A stretch of 64,000 nt of DNA. Source: Candidatus Leptovillus gracilis. GTDB lineage: Bacteria > Chloroflexota > Anaerolineae > Promineifilales > Promineifilaceae. Shown here one piece after another: positions 7,385 through 15,183 of this stretch. Positions within the stretch are counted from its first letter, which is position 1. Each line of letters opens with the position of its first letter. The translations under genes were made by a program, and so were the position numbers. Under the pieces are notes generated by a model, which searched no databases, was not told the DNA's origin, and saw nothing but the letters and a program-made list of their open reading frames with translations. The stretch is taken from the NCBI GenBank assembly GCA_016716065.1, contig JADJXA010000001.1, positions 868,001 to 932,000 of the forward strand, read 5' to 3'.

Positions 7385-10072
7385 TTATCCATCTGGCGCT
7401 AAATCCGGCAGGATGGCCGCCAGCAGCGCCCGTTCCCCTGCTTCATCACAAACTTCACCGTCTAGCCGCGCCGCCAACAGCCGGTCTAGGATGACGGCAA
7501 ACTGCGGCCCTGGCTTCAGCCCTATCTGGCGCAAATCGTCGCCCGAAACGGCCGTTTCCACCCGCCGCCCCTCACGCACATACCACTCCAACCAGCCAAC
7601 TGCGGCCGCATCGGTTACGGCGATTCTGGCCGTCAGCAGCACGCGGGGAGGGAACGGCCGTAAGACAAAGGCCACCTGGCTGCGTCGCGCCGCCGCCGAC
7701 AAACCGGACACCACATCCAGCAAACGGACCACCGCGGCCACATCGTCCCGTGTGGCTTTGCGCACCCGCAGGCGGCTCATCACCACCGTCTGTTCGGCTG
7801 GCGGCAGCGGCAGCAGCCACAGCGCAAAATACAAAAAGACCGGCGTATCATCCGGCAAAGCCGCCCGCCAGACCGGGTCGGCCAGGAGGATGGGGACGCG
7901 GGCAAAGGCAACGGCCGTTGCCGCCTCCCAACGCAGCGCCGGATGAATGTGGGGCAGCACCCCCATCGCCCACAAGCGGGCCATCACGTCCGCCGGAGAG
8001 CGTTCGCGCAGCGCCAGTTCCAACTCATGGCGGATGCGGTCGCCGGTCACTCGGTCCAGCATCGGTAGGCCATCGGCCAGCAGTTCGGCCGTGCGCGGCT
8101 CGATGACAAATTTCAGCCGCTGCTCGTAGCGTGCGGCGCGCAGAATGCGCGTCGGGTCATCAATAAAGCTGAGGCTGTGCAGCACGCGCACCAACCCCTG
8201 CTGCAAATCTTTGCGCCCGCCGTAAAAATCCAACAATTCACCCAAATGCGCCCCATCCAGCCGCACGGCCAGGGTATTGATGGTGAAGTCGCGCCGGTGT
8301 AAATCCAGCTTGATGGAGCCACGTTCCACCTGCGGCAGCGCCGTCGGTTCCTTGTAAAATTCGCTGCGCGCCGTGACAAAATCAATCGAATCGGGCAGCG
8401 GCCGGCCAGACACGGCCGTCCAACCCTCTGCTTGCGGCGTAAAAACGGCCACCACTTGCTGCCAAATGTCCGCGGTGACAAACCATTTGCCGGTTCCAAA
8501 ACGGCGGTGGGTATGAAGTTCGCCGCCGAAGCGCGCCTGTAATTTTTTCACCAGGGCGATGGCGTCCCCTTCTACCACCATGTCCAAGTCGGTGGGCGCA
8601 TGGCCCAGCAGCAGGTCGCGCACCAGCCCGCCGACAAAATAAAGCGGCATATCCAACTCGGCGGCGGCGGCGCTGACGGCCAGCACCATGCCCCACAGCG
8701 GCGGCGCCAGCGCGTCGCGCAGCAGCCGTTTCACGTCCGGCTCGGCAGCGTCACGCGGCGGCTGGAAGAGGAAACTGAGCAGATCGGTGCGGGTGACGAC
8801 GCCGATGGGGTAGCCCGCAGCATTGTCCGGGCCGCCGTCGGCGACCACCGGAATCTGCCCCCAACCTTCGTCCAGCATCAACTGCTGCACGCGCTCAATC
8901 GAATCCGACGGCCGTACCGTCACCGCCCCCTTTTTCATCACCCGCGTCACCGGGAAGCGGCCCAGATCATGGCTGACAGCGCGGTCTACGCCGCGCCGGG
9001 TGAGCAGCCCTACCACCTGGCGCGTCTGCGGGTCTACCACCGGGTAGCCTTCGTGGCCCGAACGCTGCATCAAAACGGCCGCTTCGGCCACGGTCGCCGT
9101 CGGTTCCAGGGTTTGCACCCCAAAAGACATGATTTGGATGACGCGGACCATTGGCTCGACGGCCTGGGGCAGCAAGCTGTTTAACTCGGCCACCACCACC
9201 GCCAACGGCCGTCCGACAATCATCGCGGCGGCCGCCCGGCTGTGGCCGCCGCCGCCCAACGCCCGCGCCACCTGAGCCACGTCTACGGTGTCGTGGTTGC
9301 TGCGGGCTACCAACTGCACATCTTTGCCTAACTGTACCAGGGCAAACAGCCCGGCCGGCGTCAGCGCATCGCGCAGCCGGTGGACAACAGAGGAGATTTC
9401 GTCGTCAAAATCATCTGGAGCGGCGGCAGCGGCCACGACGATGTTTTGGCCGTGAATGCGCTGCCAGTTAGCGGCAGTCTGGAGGCGGTCGTAGAGTTCT
9501 CGCTGCACGGCCGTCAGCGGAATGTTCAAAAAGCGCCGCACCACCGGCAGCTGCGCCCCCTGATCCAGCAGCCAGGCGGCCGCCAAAGCGTCTCGACCGG
9601 TTGTTGTATCATAAGTCAACGAGCCGGTGTCCTCGTAAATGCCCAGGAGCAGCAAAGTAGCTTCCTCGGTCGTCAGCGCCAGCCCGGAAGCCTGCAAGCG
9701 TTCCACCAGCAGCGTTGTGGTCGCGCCCACCGCCTCCACCTGATACGTCCAGCCCGCCTGCTCGCCCCGGTCTAACTGGCCGACGTGGTGATCAATCACC
9801 AATACCTGCGGCTTCCGTGTCAGGCCACGCACGCTGGCGAGCGCCTGGGTATCCACCAACAGCACCTCATCTACGCGCCGTTTTTGCCAATCTTGCGGCC
9901 GGGTGTAGGGCAGCGCGTCCCAATACAATGTCAGGAACTGCTGCACGTTGCGGTTTACCCGACGGGGCAGCAGCGGGATGCCGTGCGGATACAACTTGTA
10001 GGCTCCCAATTGAGAAGCGATGGCGTCAAAATCGCCGTTTTCGTGGGTGAGGATGAGCAGCATAAGGCTCAT
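7385..10072 (-). CDS. DHH phosphoesterase - CBS pair - tRNA nucleotidyltransferase fusion
   Basis: An 895-residue multidomain protein. The N-terminal DHH phosphoesterase domain (THENGDFDAIASQLGAYKL at 9-27, VIDHHVG near 95) is followed by a DHHA1 domain ending GGGGHSRAAAA near 285. Two CBS domains span roughly 315-440. From about 460 comes a class II nucleotidyltransferase head (YFVGGLVRDLLLGHAPTDLDMVVEGD, catalytic DLD), with the RNA-binding helices (KLDLHRRDFTINTLAVRLDG, DDPTRILRAARYEQRL) behind it. Similar fusions in deep-branching bacteria are annotated as A-adding or CCA tRNA nucleotidyltransferases. The DHH part suggests an added nanoRNase or nuclease activity. The last bases overlap the MITE's right target duplication, so the MITE landed at this gene's 3' edge. 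Confidence 0.92.
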   Translation of the reverse strand: MSLMLLILTHENGDFDAIASQLGAYKLYPHGIPLLPRRVNRNVQQFLTLYWDALPYTRPQDWQKRRVDEVLLVDTQALASVRGLTRKPQVLVIDHHVGQLDRGEQAGWTYQVEAVGATTTLLVERLQASGLALTTEEATLLLLGIYEDTGSLTYDTTTGRDALAAAWLLDQGAQLPVVRRFLNIPLTAVQRELYDRLQTAANWQRIHGQNIVVAAAAAPDDFDDEISSVVHRLRDALTPAGLFALVQLGKDVQLVARSNHDTVDVAQVARALGGGGHSRAAAAMIVGRPLAVVVAELNSLLPQAVEPMVRVIQIMSFGVQTLEPTATVAEAAVLMQRSGHEGYPVVDPQTRQVVGLLTRRGVDRAVSHDLGRFPVTRVMKKGAVTVRPSDSIERVQQLMLDEGWGQIPVVADGGPDNAAGYPIGVVTRTDLLSFLFQPPRDAAEPDVKRLLRDALAPPLWGMVLAVSAAAAELDMPLYFVGGLVRDLLLGHAPTDLDMVVEGDAIALVKKLQARFGGELHTHRRFGTGKWFVTADIWQQVVAVFTPQAEGWTAVSGRPLPDSIDFVTARSEFYKEPTALPQVERGSIKLDLHRRDFTINTLAVRLDGAHLGELLDFYGGRKDLQQGLVRVLHSLSFIDDPTRILRAARYEQRLKFVIEPRTAELLADGLPMLDRVTGDRIRHELELALRERSPADVMARLWAMGVLPHIHPALRWEAATAVAFARVPILLADPVWRAALPDDTPVFLYFALWLLPLPPAEQTVVMSRLRVRKATRDDVAAVVRLLDVVSGLSAAARRSQVAFVLRPFPPRVLLTARIAVTDAAAVGWLEWYVREGRRVETAVSGDDLRQIGLKPGPQFAVILDRLLAARLDGEVCDEAGERALLAAILPDLAPDG

Positions 10073-10177
10073 TATACCTCAGGTGATCACCTTCTCAACT
10101 GGACACTGGGCGTTTTTGTCCGCCACTATCGCGTGACAACGCCAGAGGTCGGTGCATTGTCAAGGATATCCCATTGG

Positions 10178-12235
10178 TCAAGCCGTCATATACTCCAGGT
10201 TTTGCCCTTGCGGCCGTTGGCCGGTGGCGGGGTCAATGGCGTTTTGCTCTGGATAGATGATGATAAAGCTGGCCGATTGATGCTCGGTGGCTAATTTTTG
10301 GGGGATAGCATCGTGGTATTTGTGATGGGACAACGTGCTGCCGCGGGCGCTGATCACCAGCAGCAGATCGTCATCCGATACTTCTTGTAGAATGACCAAA
10401 CAGTTGTCCCAATCTTCAAAATGGTGGTAAGTTGCGTCTACGGCCGGTTTACTGGAGTCCAAAACGGCCGTCACATGTTGCAGCGTCGTGGACGAACCCC
10501 AAAATTCAATGCCAGCGCCAATTTGCCGCGACAGGTTCCTGACCATGCGTACCCAGCGGATAAAGCCGGTTTCGCGTTCCGCATATTCTGGGATCAGGAC
10601 CACAATTTTCTGGGTGATATTCAACGAGTGGACCAGCTTGCAGACCAACACCATCTGGCGCGACAAAGCAAGCAGATGGTCTAACACGCCACCCAACACC
10701 CGTTGACGCGCCGAAATCTGCCCATTCCAGCCGATGACCACTTCGGTAATCATCAATTCGGTGATGGCGCGGGCGATACCGGCGGCTATGTTCAGGTCCA
10801 CGCGGGAGACAACCTGCACGGCCGTTTCCGTCGCTGACGCATGGGTGATTGCCTTGTCCAAAATTTTAAGATTGGTCGCCACCTGCTCCCGCGCATTGGC
10901 ATCATCCCGCACCACCATCAGCGGAAAAATTGGCTCCGGCGACTGCGGGTTTTTAATCATGATGGCCACGTCTAGCAGTTGTTCAATGGTTGCCGGGTGA
11001 GCAATGGGAACCAGGATACGCTCCGGCACTTCACTCAGGTCAGGTCGGCGCTCGCTTTCAGTAATCGCCAACCGCCGCCCGGCCGATTCCACCACAAACG
11101 AGCTGATAAAGCAGGTGACCAAAATCATCAGGATCGTGCCGTTCAGCACGTTCTCGTTGAGCAGCCCCAGGTTAAAACCGACCAAAACGGCCGCCAGCGT
11201 GGCCGCCGCCTGTGCATTACTCAGGCCAAACATCACTTGGCGCTCGTCACGCGAATAACCAAACACCTTCTGCGTCGCCCAGGCGGCGGCAAATTTGCTG
11301 CCCGTCGCTACCACAATCATCACCAGGGCCACTTGCAGCGCTTCTGTGCCCTGAAACAACACGCGCAAATCCACCAGCATCCCTACGCTGATTAAAAAGA
11401 ACGGGATGAACAAGGTGTTGCCCACAAATTCAATCCGGTTCATCAGCGGCGACGTGTGCGGAACCAAACGGTTTAGAGCCAACCCGGCCAGAAACGCGCC
11501 AATAATAGCCTCTACGCCGGCCAGTTCCGCCAAAAAAGCGGAGGCAAACACCATCGCCAGGACAAAAATGTACTGCGAACCGCCATCCCCCTGCCCATTG
11601 CGGAAAAACCAACTGCTGATTTTAGGAACCAGGACCAGCACAATCACCATGAACACGGCGAAGGCGATGCCCAGCCGCAGCCAAAAGACGCTGTTTAATT
11701 CGCCATTGGTCGAGCCGGCAATCACCGCCAACACCAACAACGCCAGTGTATCGGTAATCATGGTGCCGCCGACGGTGACGGTGACAGCCTCGTTGCCGGC
11801 AATGCCCAGGCGGCTGGCAATGGGATAAGCCAGCAGCGTGTGCGAAGCAAACATGCTGGCTAACAAAATGGACGACGGCCAGCCAAAGCCTAACACATAA
11901 TGACCAACCAACGTGCCGACCGTTTGGGGGATCAAGAAGGTGAACGCGCCAAAAACCAGACTGCGATTGCGGTTCTTTTGAAAATCGTTCAGGTCAATTT
12001 CCAACCCGGCCAGGAACATGATGTAGAGCAGCCCAACCGTGCCAAACAGCACAATACTGGCGTCGCGCAGCAGCAAGTTCAGGCCGTTGGGTCCCACAAT
12101 AACACCGGCCATAATCAGGCCGATCAGGCCGGGGATGCGCAGCCGTTTCATGATCATGGGGGCCAGCAGGATGATAAATAGAACAACAGCAAAAATCAGA
12201 ACTGGGTCTTCAATGGGTAACGAGAAATGGTTCAT
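10178..12235 (-). CDS. Kef/NapA-type cation:proton antiporter with C-terminal USP-like domain
   Basis: A 685-residue CPA2-family integral membrane antiporter exchanging Na+ or K+ for H+. The first 390 or so residues contain about 12 hydrophobic segments with family signatures RIPGLIGLIMAGVIVGPNG, GLLYIMFLAGLEIDLNDF, HTLLAYPIASRLGI, GGTMITDTLALLVLA and FLAGLALNRLVP. The remaining 290 residues are cytosolic and hydrophilic and begin RILVPIAHP, typical of a universal-stress-protein-like regulatory domain. It reads in the same direction as the DHH-CCA gene, 105 bases upstream of it. The start ATG at 12235 follows AGGA. Ion specificity is not predictable. Confidence 0.93.
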   Translation of the reverse strand: MNHFSLPIEDPVLIFAVVLFIILLAPMIMKRLRIPGLIGLIMAGVIVGPNGLNLLLRDASIVLFGTVGLLYIMFLAGLEIDLNDFQKNRNRSLVFGAFTFLIPQTVGTLVGHYVLGFGWPSSILLASMFASHTLLAYPIASRLGIAGNEAVTVTVGGTMITDTLALLVLAVIAGSTNGELNSVFWLRLGIAFAVFMVIVLVLVPKISSWFFRNGQGDGGSQYIFVLAMVFASAFLAELAGVEAIIGAFLAGLALNRLVPHTSPLMNRIEFVGNTLFIPFFLISVGMLVDLRVLFQGTEALQVALVMIVVATGSKFAAAWATQKVFGYSRDERQVMFGLSNAQAAATLAAVLVGFNLGLLNENVLNGTILMILVTCFISSFVVESAGRRLAITESERRPDLSEVPERILVPIAHPATIEQLLDVAIMIKNPQSPEPIFPLMVVRDDANAREQVATNLKILDKAITHASATETAVQVVSRVDLNIAAGIARAITELMITEVVIGWNGQISARQRVLGGVLDHLLALSRQMVLVCKLVHSLNITQKIVVLIPEYAERETGFIRWVRMVRNLSRQIGAGIEFWGSSTTLQHVTAVLDSSKPAVDATYHHFEDWDNCLVILQEVSDDDLLLVISARGSTLSHHKYHDAIPQKLATEHQSASFIIIYPEQNAIDPATGQRPQGQNLEYMTA

Positions 12236-12380
12236 TGGTTTATCCTGATAAAATGTATGGGTAGTTGTCCAGGCAAAACGGCCGTCAACACCTTCTGTTT
12301 GTTTTTACTCGCTCGCATGTTTTCTGGAGAAGGGTGGAGGACGATTAGAGACCGGTCATCGCCCCTGCTTGTTTTACCAA

Positions 12381-14059
12381 ACACGACTTTTGCAGTGACA
12401 TAATGTTTTGATAGCACCTTTACAAACGAATACGCCATAGAGCACAATACCAGGGGAAGGATGAATAGCGCAATTTACTACGCAGGAGGTGTTGAACTAT
12501 GGTTCCCCTGGTTGAATTTCCACGATTGGTTGATCACTATGCACCACATTTCAGTTCGGTCTTTTCGGCCGATGCCTTCATCCAGTTCAAGCGGTACATC
12601 AGCGGTTTGATTGTTTCCGAAAACAAAACTGTTGAGGGAATCAACCGATTGTTTGTCCATGAAAGCCGTAACCAAAGCTCGCTCAACCGTCTACTAACGG
12701 AAAGCCCTTTTTCGCTCGACGAACTCAATCGTTGTCGCTTAGCTGTCATGAGCAGCCTACCGGGTACAGCCTTGAAAAAAGACGGGGTGTTGAGTTTTGA
12801 CGATACGTTACTCACCCACTATGGACACCACTTTGACAAGATCGCCATCTTGTATGACCATGTGCAAAAGTGTTGGGTCTGGGCGCACAACCTGGTGACG
12901 TTGCATTACAGCGATGACCAAACTGACTACCCTATATTCTTTGGGCTGTGGCAACCGGCTGACCTGGTCAAGATTGAAGCAGGGTTACGCGCAGCGAACA
13001 TCAAGTTGAAGGAAAGCAAGCTGGAGCTGAAAGAAAGCGATCCAACCAAGTGGCGTCAGTATTTGCTAGGCGTGTGGCGACGAAATGTCAAAAAACCGGG
13101 CGTAGCTGACCTGTATGACAGCAAGTTGCGCATGGCTGAGCAGCAGTGCCAGCAATGGCTGGCACAGTTCCCTGACTTCAAGCCGCCTATCGCTTTTGAT
13201 AGTTGGTACACACAACCCAGCTTCTGCCGCTTTCTTGATGAGAAAGGCTTTGCTTATGTGGGCGCCTTGGGCGAGAGCGGTGAAGTGGCGCTGGCAACAG
13301 GTCGGGAACGATTAGACAAGTTTGCCCAGCGCCTCAAGGCGGAACATCTTGCGGCCATAAAAGCCGGTCAAACTCCTGCGTTTCAAACGACGACCATCAC
13401 CTTTAAGGGAACAACCGAGACTTACTATACCTACTGCCGTACGCATCGGCTGCACAACTTTGGTAAAGTCCGTCTCGTCATCAGCTATCGTCGGGCTGAC
13501 CTATCCGACAATCCAGTATTTCTCATCAGCAACCGCTTGCACTGGCAGGCCAAAGGCATGACGCGCATTTATCGCCATCGTTGGCCCGTTGAAGTGTATC
13601 ATGAAGAAGGTAAAGCCGAAGGGCTGGACCAGTATCAGCTACGGAATTTCGCGGCTATTGAACGACATATCGCCCTGGTCGCCGTGGTGTACAGCTTACT
13701 GCGTGCCGCTCAACAGGATACAGACCTGCAACAGACGCTTCAACGTGAACTCGAGCTAGACCTCGACGGCAGCGTTCCTTTTTGGCGACGAGCAACTCAA
13801 GCCCAAAGTCTGTGGAGCCTCGCTTTGTTTATTACGGCGGGGCTGGCTCAGGGCAATCTTTGCAAGAAATCATGACGCCGCTTGTGCGAGCTGTCTGCCC
13901 GCGTTGACCTGAGCCTTTTCAGTCCTGGTTGTGATGCTGTCCAGCTAACTGATGATAAGCTGGAGATACTGGTTTGTTGCCACAGCCCGGACAGAGGTTG
14001 ACAGGATGGGCGTTTTTTTGCTGTTTGGCGTATTAGTTTTTAAGGTGCAAAAGTCGTGT
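12381..14059 (+). mobile_element. Complete IS4-superfamily insertion sequence (IS701-like)
   Basis: Terminal inverted repeats ACACGACTTTTGCA at 12381-12394 and the complement at 14046-14059 bound a 1,679-bp element with one transposase gene. A 5-bp direct repeat ACCAA flanks it (12376-12380 and 14060-14064). The empty site falls between the antiporter gene and the DUF433 gene, so no gene is broken. Family naming rests on the transposase; the target-duplication length should be checked, because IS701 members usually give 4 bp. The stretch 12236-12375 outside the element shows no gene. Confidence 0.88.
12499..13875 (+). CDS. IS4-superfamily (IS701-like) transposase
   Basis: A 458-residue intact DDE transposase. 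The acidic triad is visible as DDTLLTHYG near residue 101 (first Asp), AFDSWYTQPSF near 233 (second Asp), and the YREK-type C-terminal box YRHRWPVEVYHEEGKAEGLDQYQ near 357-379 (Glu). GLDQYQLRNFAAIERHIALV after it is typical of IS701/IS4-like enzymes. The ATG at 12499 follows a good ribosome site (GGAGG, seven-base spacing). The frame has no stops or frameshifts, so the element may still be active. Confidence 0.92.
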   Translation: MVPLVEFPRLVDHYAPHFSSVFSADAFIQFKRYISGLIVSENKTVEGINRLFVHESRNQSSLNRLLTESPFSLDELNRCRLAVMSSLPGTALKKDGVLSFDDTLLTHYGHHFDKIAILYDHVQKCWVWAHNLVTLHYSDDQTDYPIFFGLWQPADLVKIEAGLRAANIKLKESKLELKESDPTKWRQYLLGVWRRNVKKPGVADLYDSKLRMAEQQCQQWLAQFPDFKPPIAFDSWYTQPSFCRFLDEKGFAYVGALGESGEVALATGRERLDKFAQRLKAEHLAAIKAGQTPAFQTTTITFKGTTETYYTYCRTHRLHNFGKVRLVISYRRADLSDNPVFLISNRLHWQAKGMTRIYRHRWPVEVYHEEGKAEGLDQYQLRNFAAIERHIALVAVVYSLLRAAQQDTDLQQTLQRELELDLDGSVPFWRRATQAQSLWSLALFITAGLAQGNLCKKS

Positions 14060-14247
14060 ACCAAAGTTTGTGGCATTTGGGAAGCAACGGCCCCCCATTT
14101 TGCGGCCATATTTTCTACGACTGCTCATCTGCGGATGGTGGGGAACGGCCATCTTCTATTCTCTATTTCGCAACGTATAGTCCGCACTCTGCAATGGGTT
14201 AACGGCCGTTGGTTGTTTTCTGCTATAATCTGCCAGGAGAGGTTGAT

Positions 14248-14481
14248 ATGAATTGGCAAGACTATATTACGATTGATCCAGACGTATTGGGTGGCAAACC
14301 GGTTATCAAAGGAACGCGCTTATCGGTTGACTTCATCCTGGGCTTGCTGGCGCAAGGTTGGACGGAAAGCGAAATCCTGCGTAATTACCCTGGAATCAAC
14401 GCACTTGATATTCGTGCCTGTCTTTCCTATGCCAGCGAAACGCTGCGTCTTGAAAAAGTATATCCCCTGGTTCTTGCCTGA
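14248..14481 (+). CDS. DUF433 (VapB-like) antitoxin
   Basis: A 77-residue DUF433 protein (ITIDPDVLGGKPVIKGTRLSVDFILGLLAQGWTESEIL is the family signature, given here in part: GGKPVIKGTRLSV). DUF433 proteins contain a winged-helix-like fold and are usually encoded upstream of a DUF5615 PIN-like nuclease, as here. The ATG at 14248 is preceded by AGGAGAGG. A TATAAT box at 14224-14229 is a plausible -10 element, giving a very short leader. Its stop overlaps the toxin start as TGATG. With the toxin broken, the antitoxin may be an orphan. Spacer 14065-14247 holds ACGGCC-type repeats and no gene. Confidence 0.88.
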   Translation: MNWQDYITIDPDVLGGKPVIKGTRLSVDFILGLLAQGWTESEILRNYPGINALDIRACLSYASETLRLEKVYPLVLA

Positions 14482-15002
14482 TGCTGCGTTTGTTAGCAGA
14501 CGAGAACTTTCCTGGGGATGCCATTATTGCTTTGCATCGGGCTGGGTACGACGTTCTCTGGATGCGCACCGCAGCGCCGGGCAGCAGTGACCCTCAAGTA
14601 ATGGCTCAGGCCCAGACAGAAGATCGTATTTTGCGACATGGTTTATTTCAGTCAATTTGTGCTTTACAAATTTAGCAAAAAAGCGTGTCATTGCTGAGGT
14701 CCTCCGAAGACTGCGCTCAGCATGACAATTTGCGGACTAATTTGTAAAGGACAACTTCTGCTTTTTGAACCATGCCTATTCTGCTAACCTTTGACAAAGA
14801 TTTCGGTGAACTAGCGTTTCGTGCCGGATTACCGGCTGTAAGCGGGGTCATTCTGTTTCGCGTCTCCGCCAGGTCAGGGGACCATGTCGCCCGAATTGCC
14901 GTAACTGTGTTATCACAGCGCGTAGACTGGGCCGGACACTTCTCAATCATCGAAGATCAGCGAATTCGGATGACGCCTCTGCCCACACATTCCAATGATT
15001 AA
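14481..15002 (+). pseudogene. DUF5615 PIN-like toxin, split by an in-frame 150-bp insertion
   Basis: The first 51 codons read MLRLLADENFPGDAI then GYDVLWMRTAAPGSSDPQVM and AQTEDRIL, the N-terminal half of a DUF5615 PIN-like nuclease with its first acidic residues. A stop codon at 14673-14675 inside inserted DNA ends that frame. The second half resumes in the same frame at 14775 as ILLTFDKDFGELAFR, carrying the remaining conserved Asp residues. Removing exactly 150 bases (14625-14774) restores EDRILLTFDKDFGEL. The product is therefore almost certainly non-functional unless the halves associate. The break is a palindromic miniature element (separate entry). Confidence 0.88.
14637..14774. mobile_element. 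Palindromic miniature element inside the toxin gene
   Basis: A 138-bp element whose two halves are imperfect inverted repeats: CATGGTT at 14637-14643 against AACCATG at 14768-14774, then CTTTACAAATT against AATTTGTAAAG, then TGTCATTGCTGAG against CTCAGCATGACA, closing in a small loop near 14700. The 12 bases on each side (14625-14636 and 14775-14786) match at 9 of 12 positions, which fits a decayed target duplication. It encodes nothing. Confidence 0.75.
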
Positions 15003-15183
15003 TAATTGGGGGAACGGCCGTGTTTTTCCAACTACTATGGTAAGAATGTGAGGGGTGGAAAACGGCCGTTCTCACCCAAAAGCCACAATCGGCGTGCCAA
15101 GATTTCCCCTGCGCAGCGCCGTGTCCTGCACATCACCATGATGTATCGTTCTTCTCCAAAAGTCGAACCCAGGAGTAAACCGC

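Noticed and set aside
7317..7946. Plus-strand frame across the MITE and the DHH-CCA gene end
   Set aside because: It starts in the MITE and then runs antisense to a well-supported gene; the product is Ser/Thr/Arg low complexity.
13952..14251. 99-residue frame across the right end of the IS
   Set aside because: It spans the IS inverted repeat and spacer, with no domain; the DUF433 gene lies in another frame.
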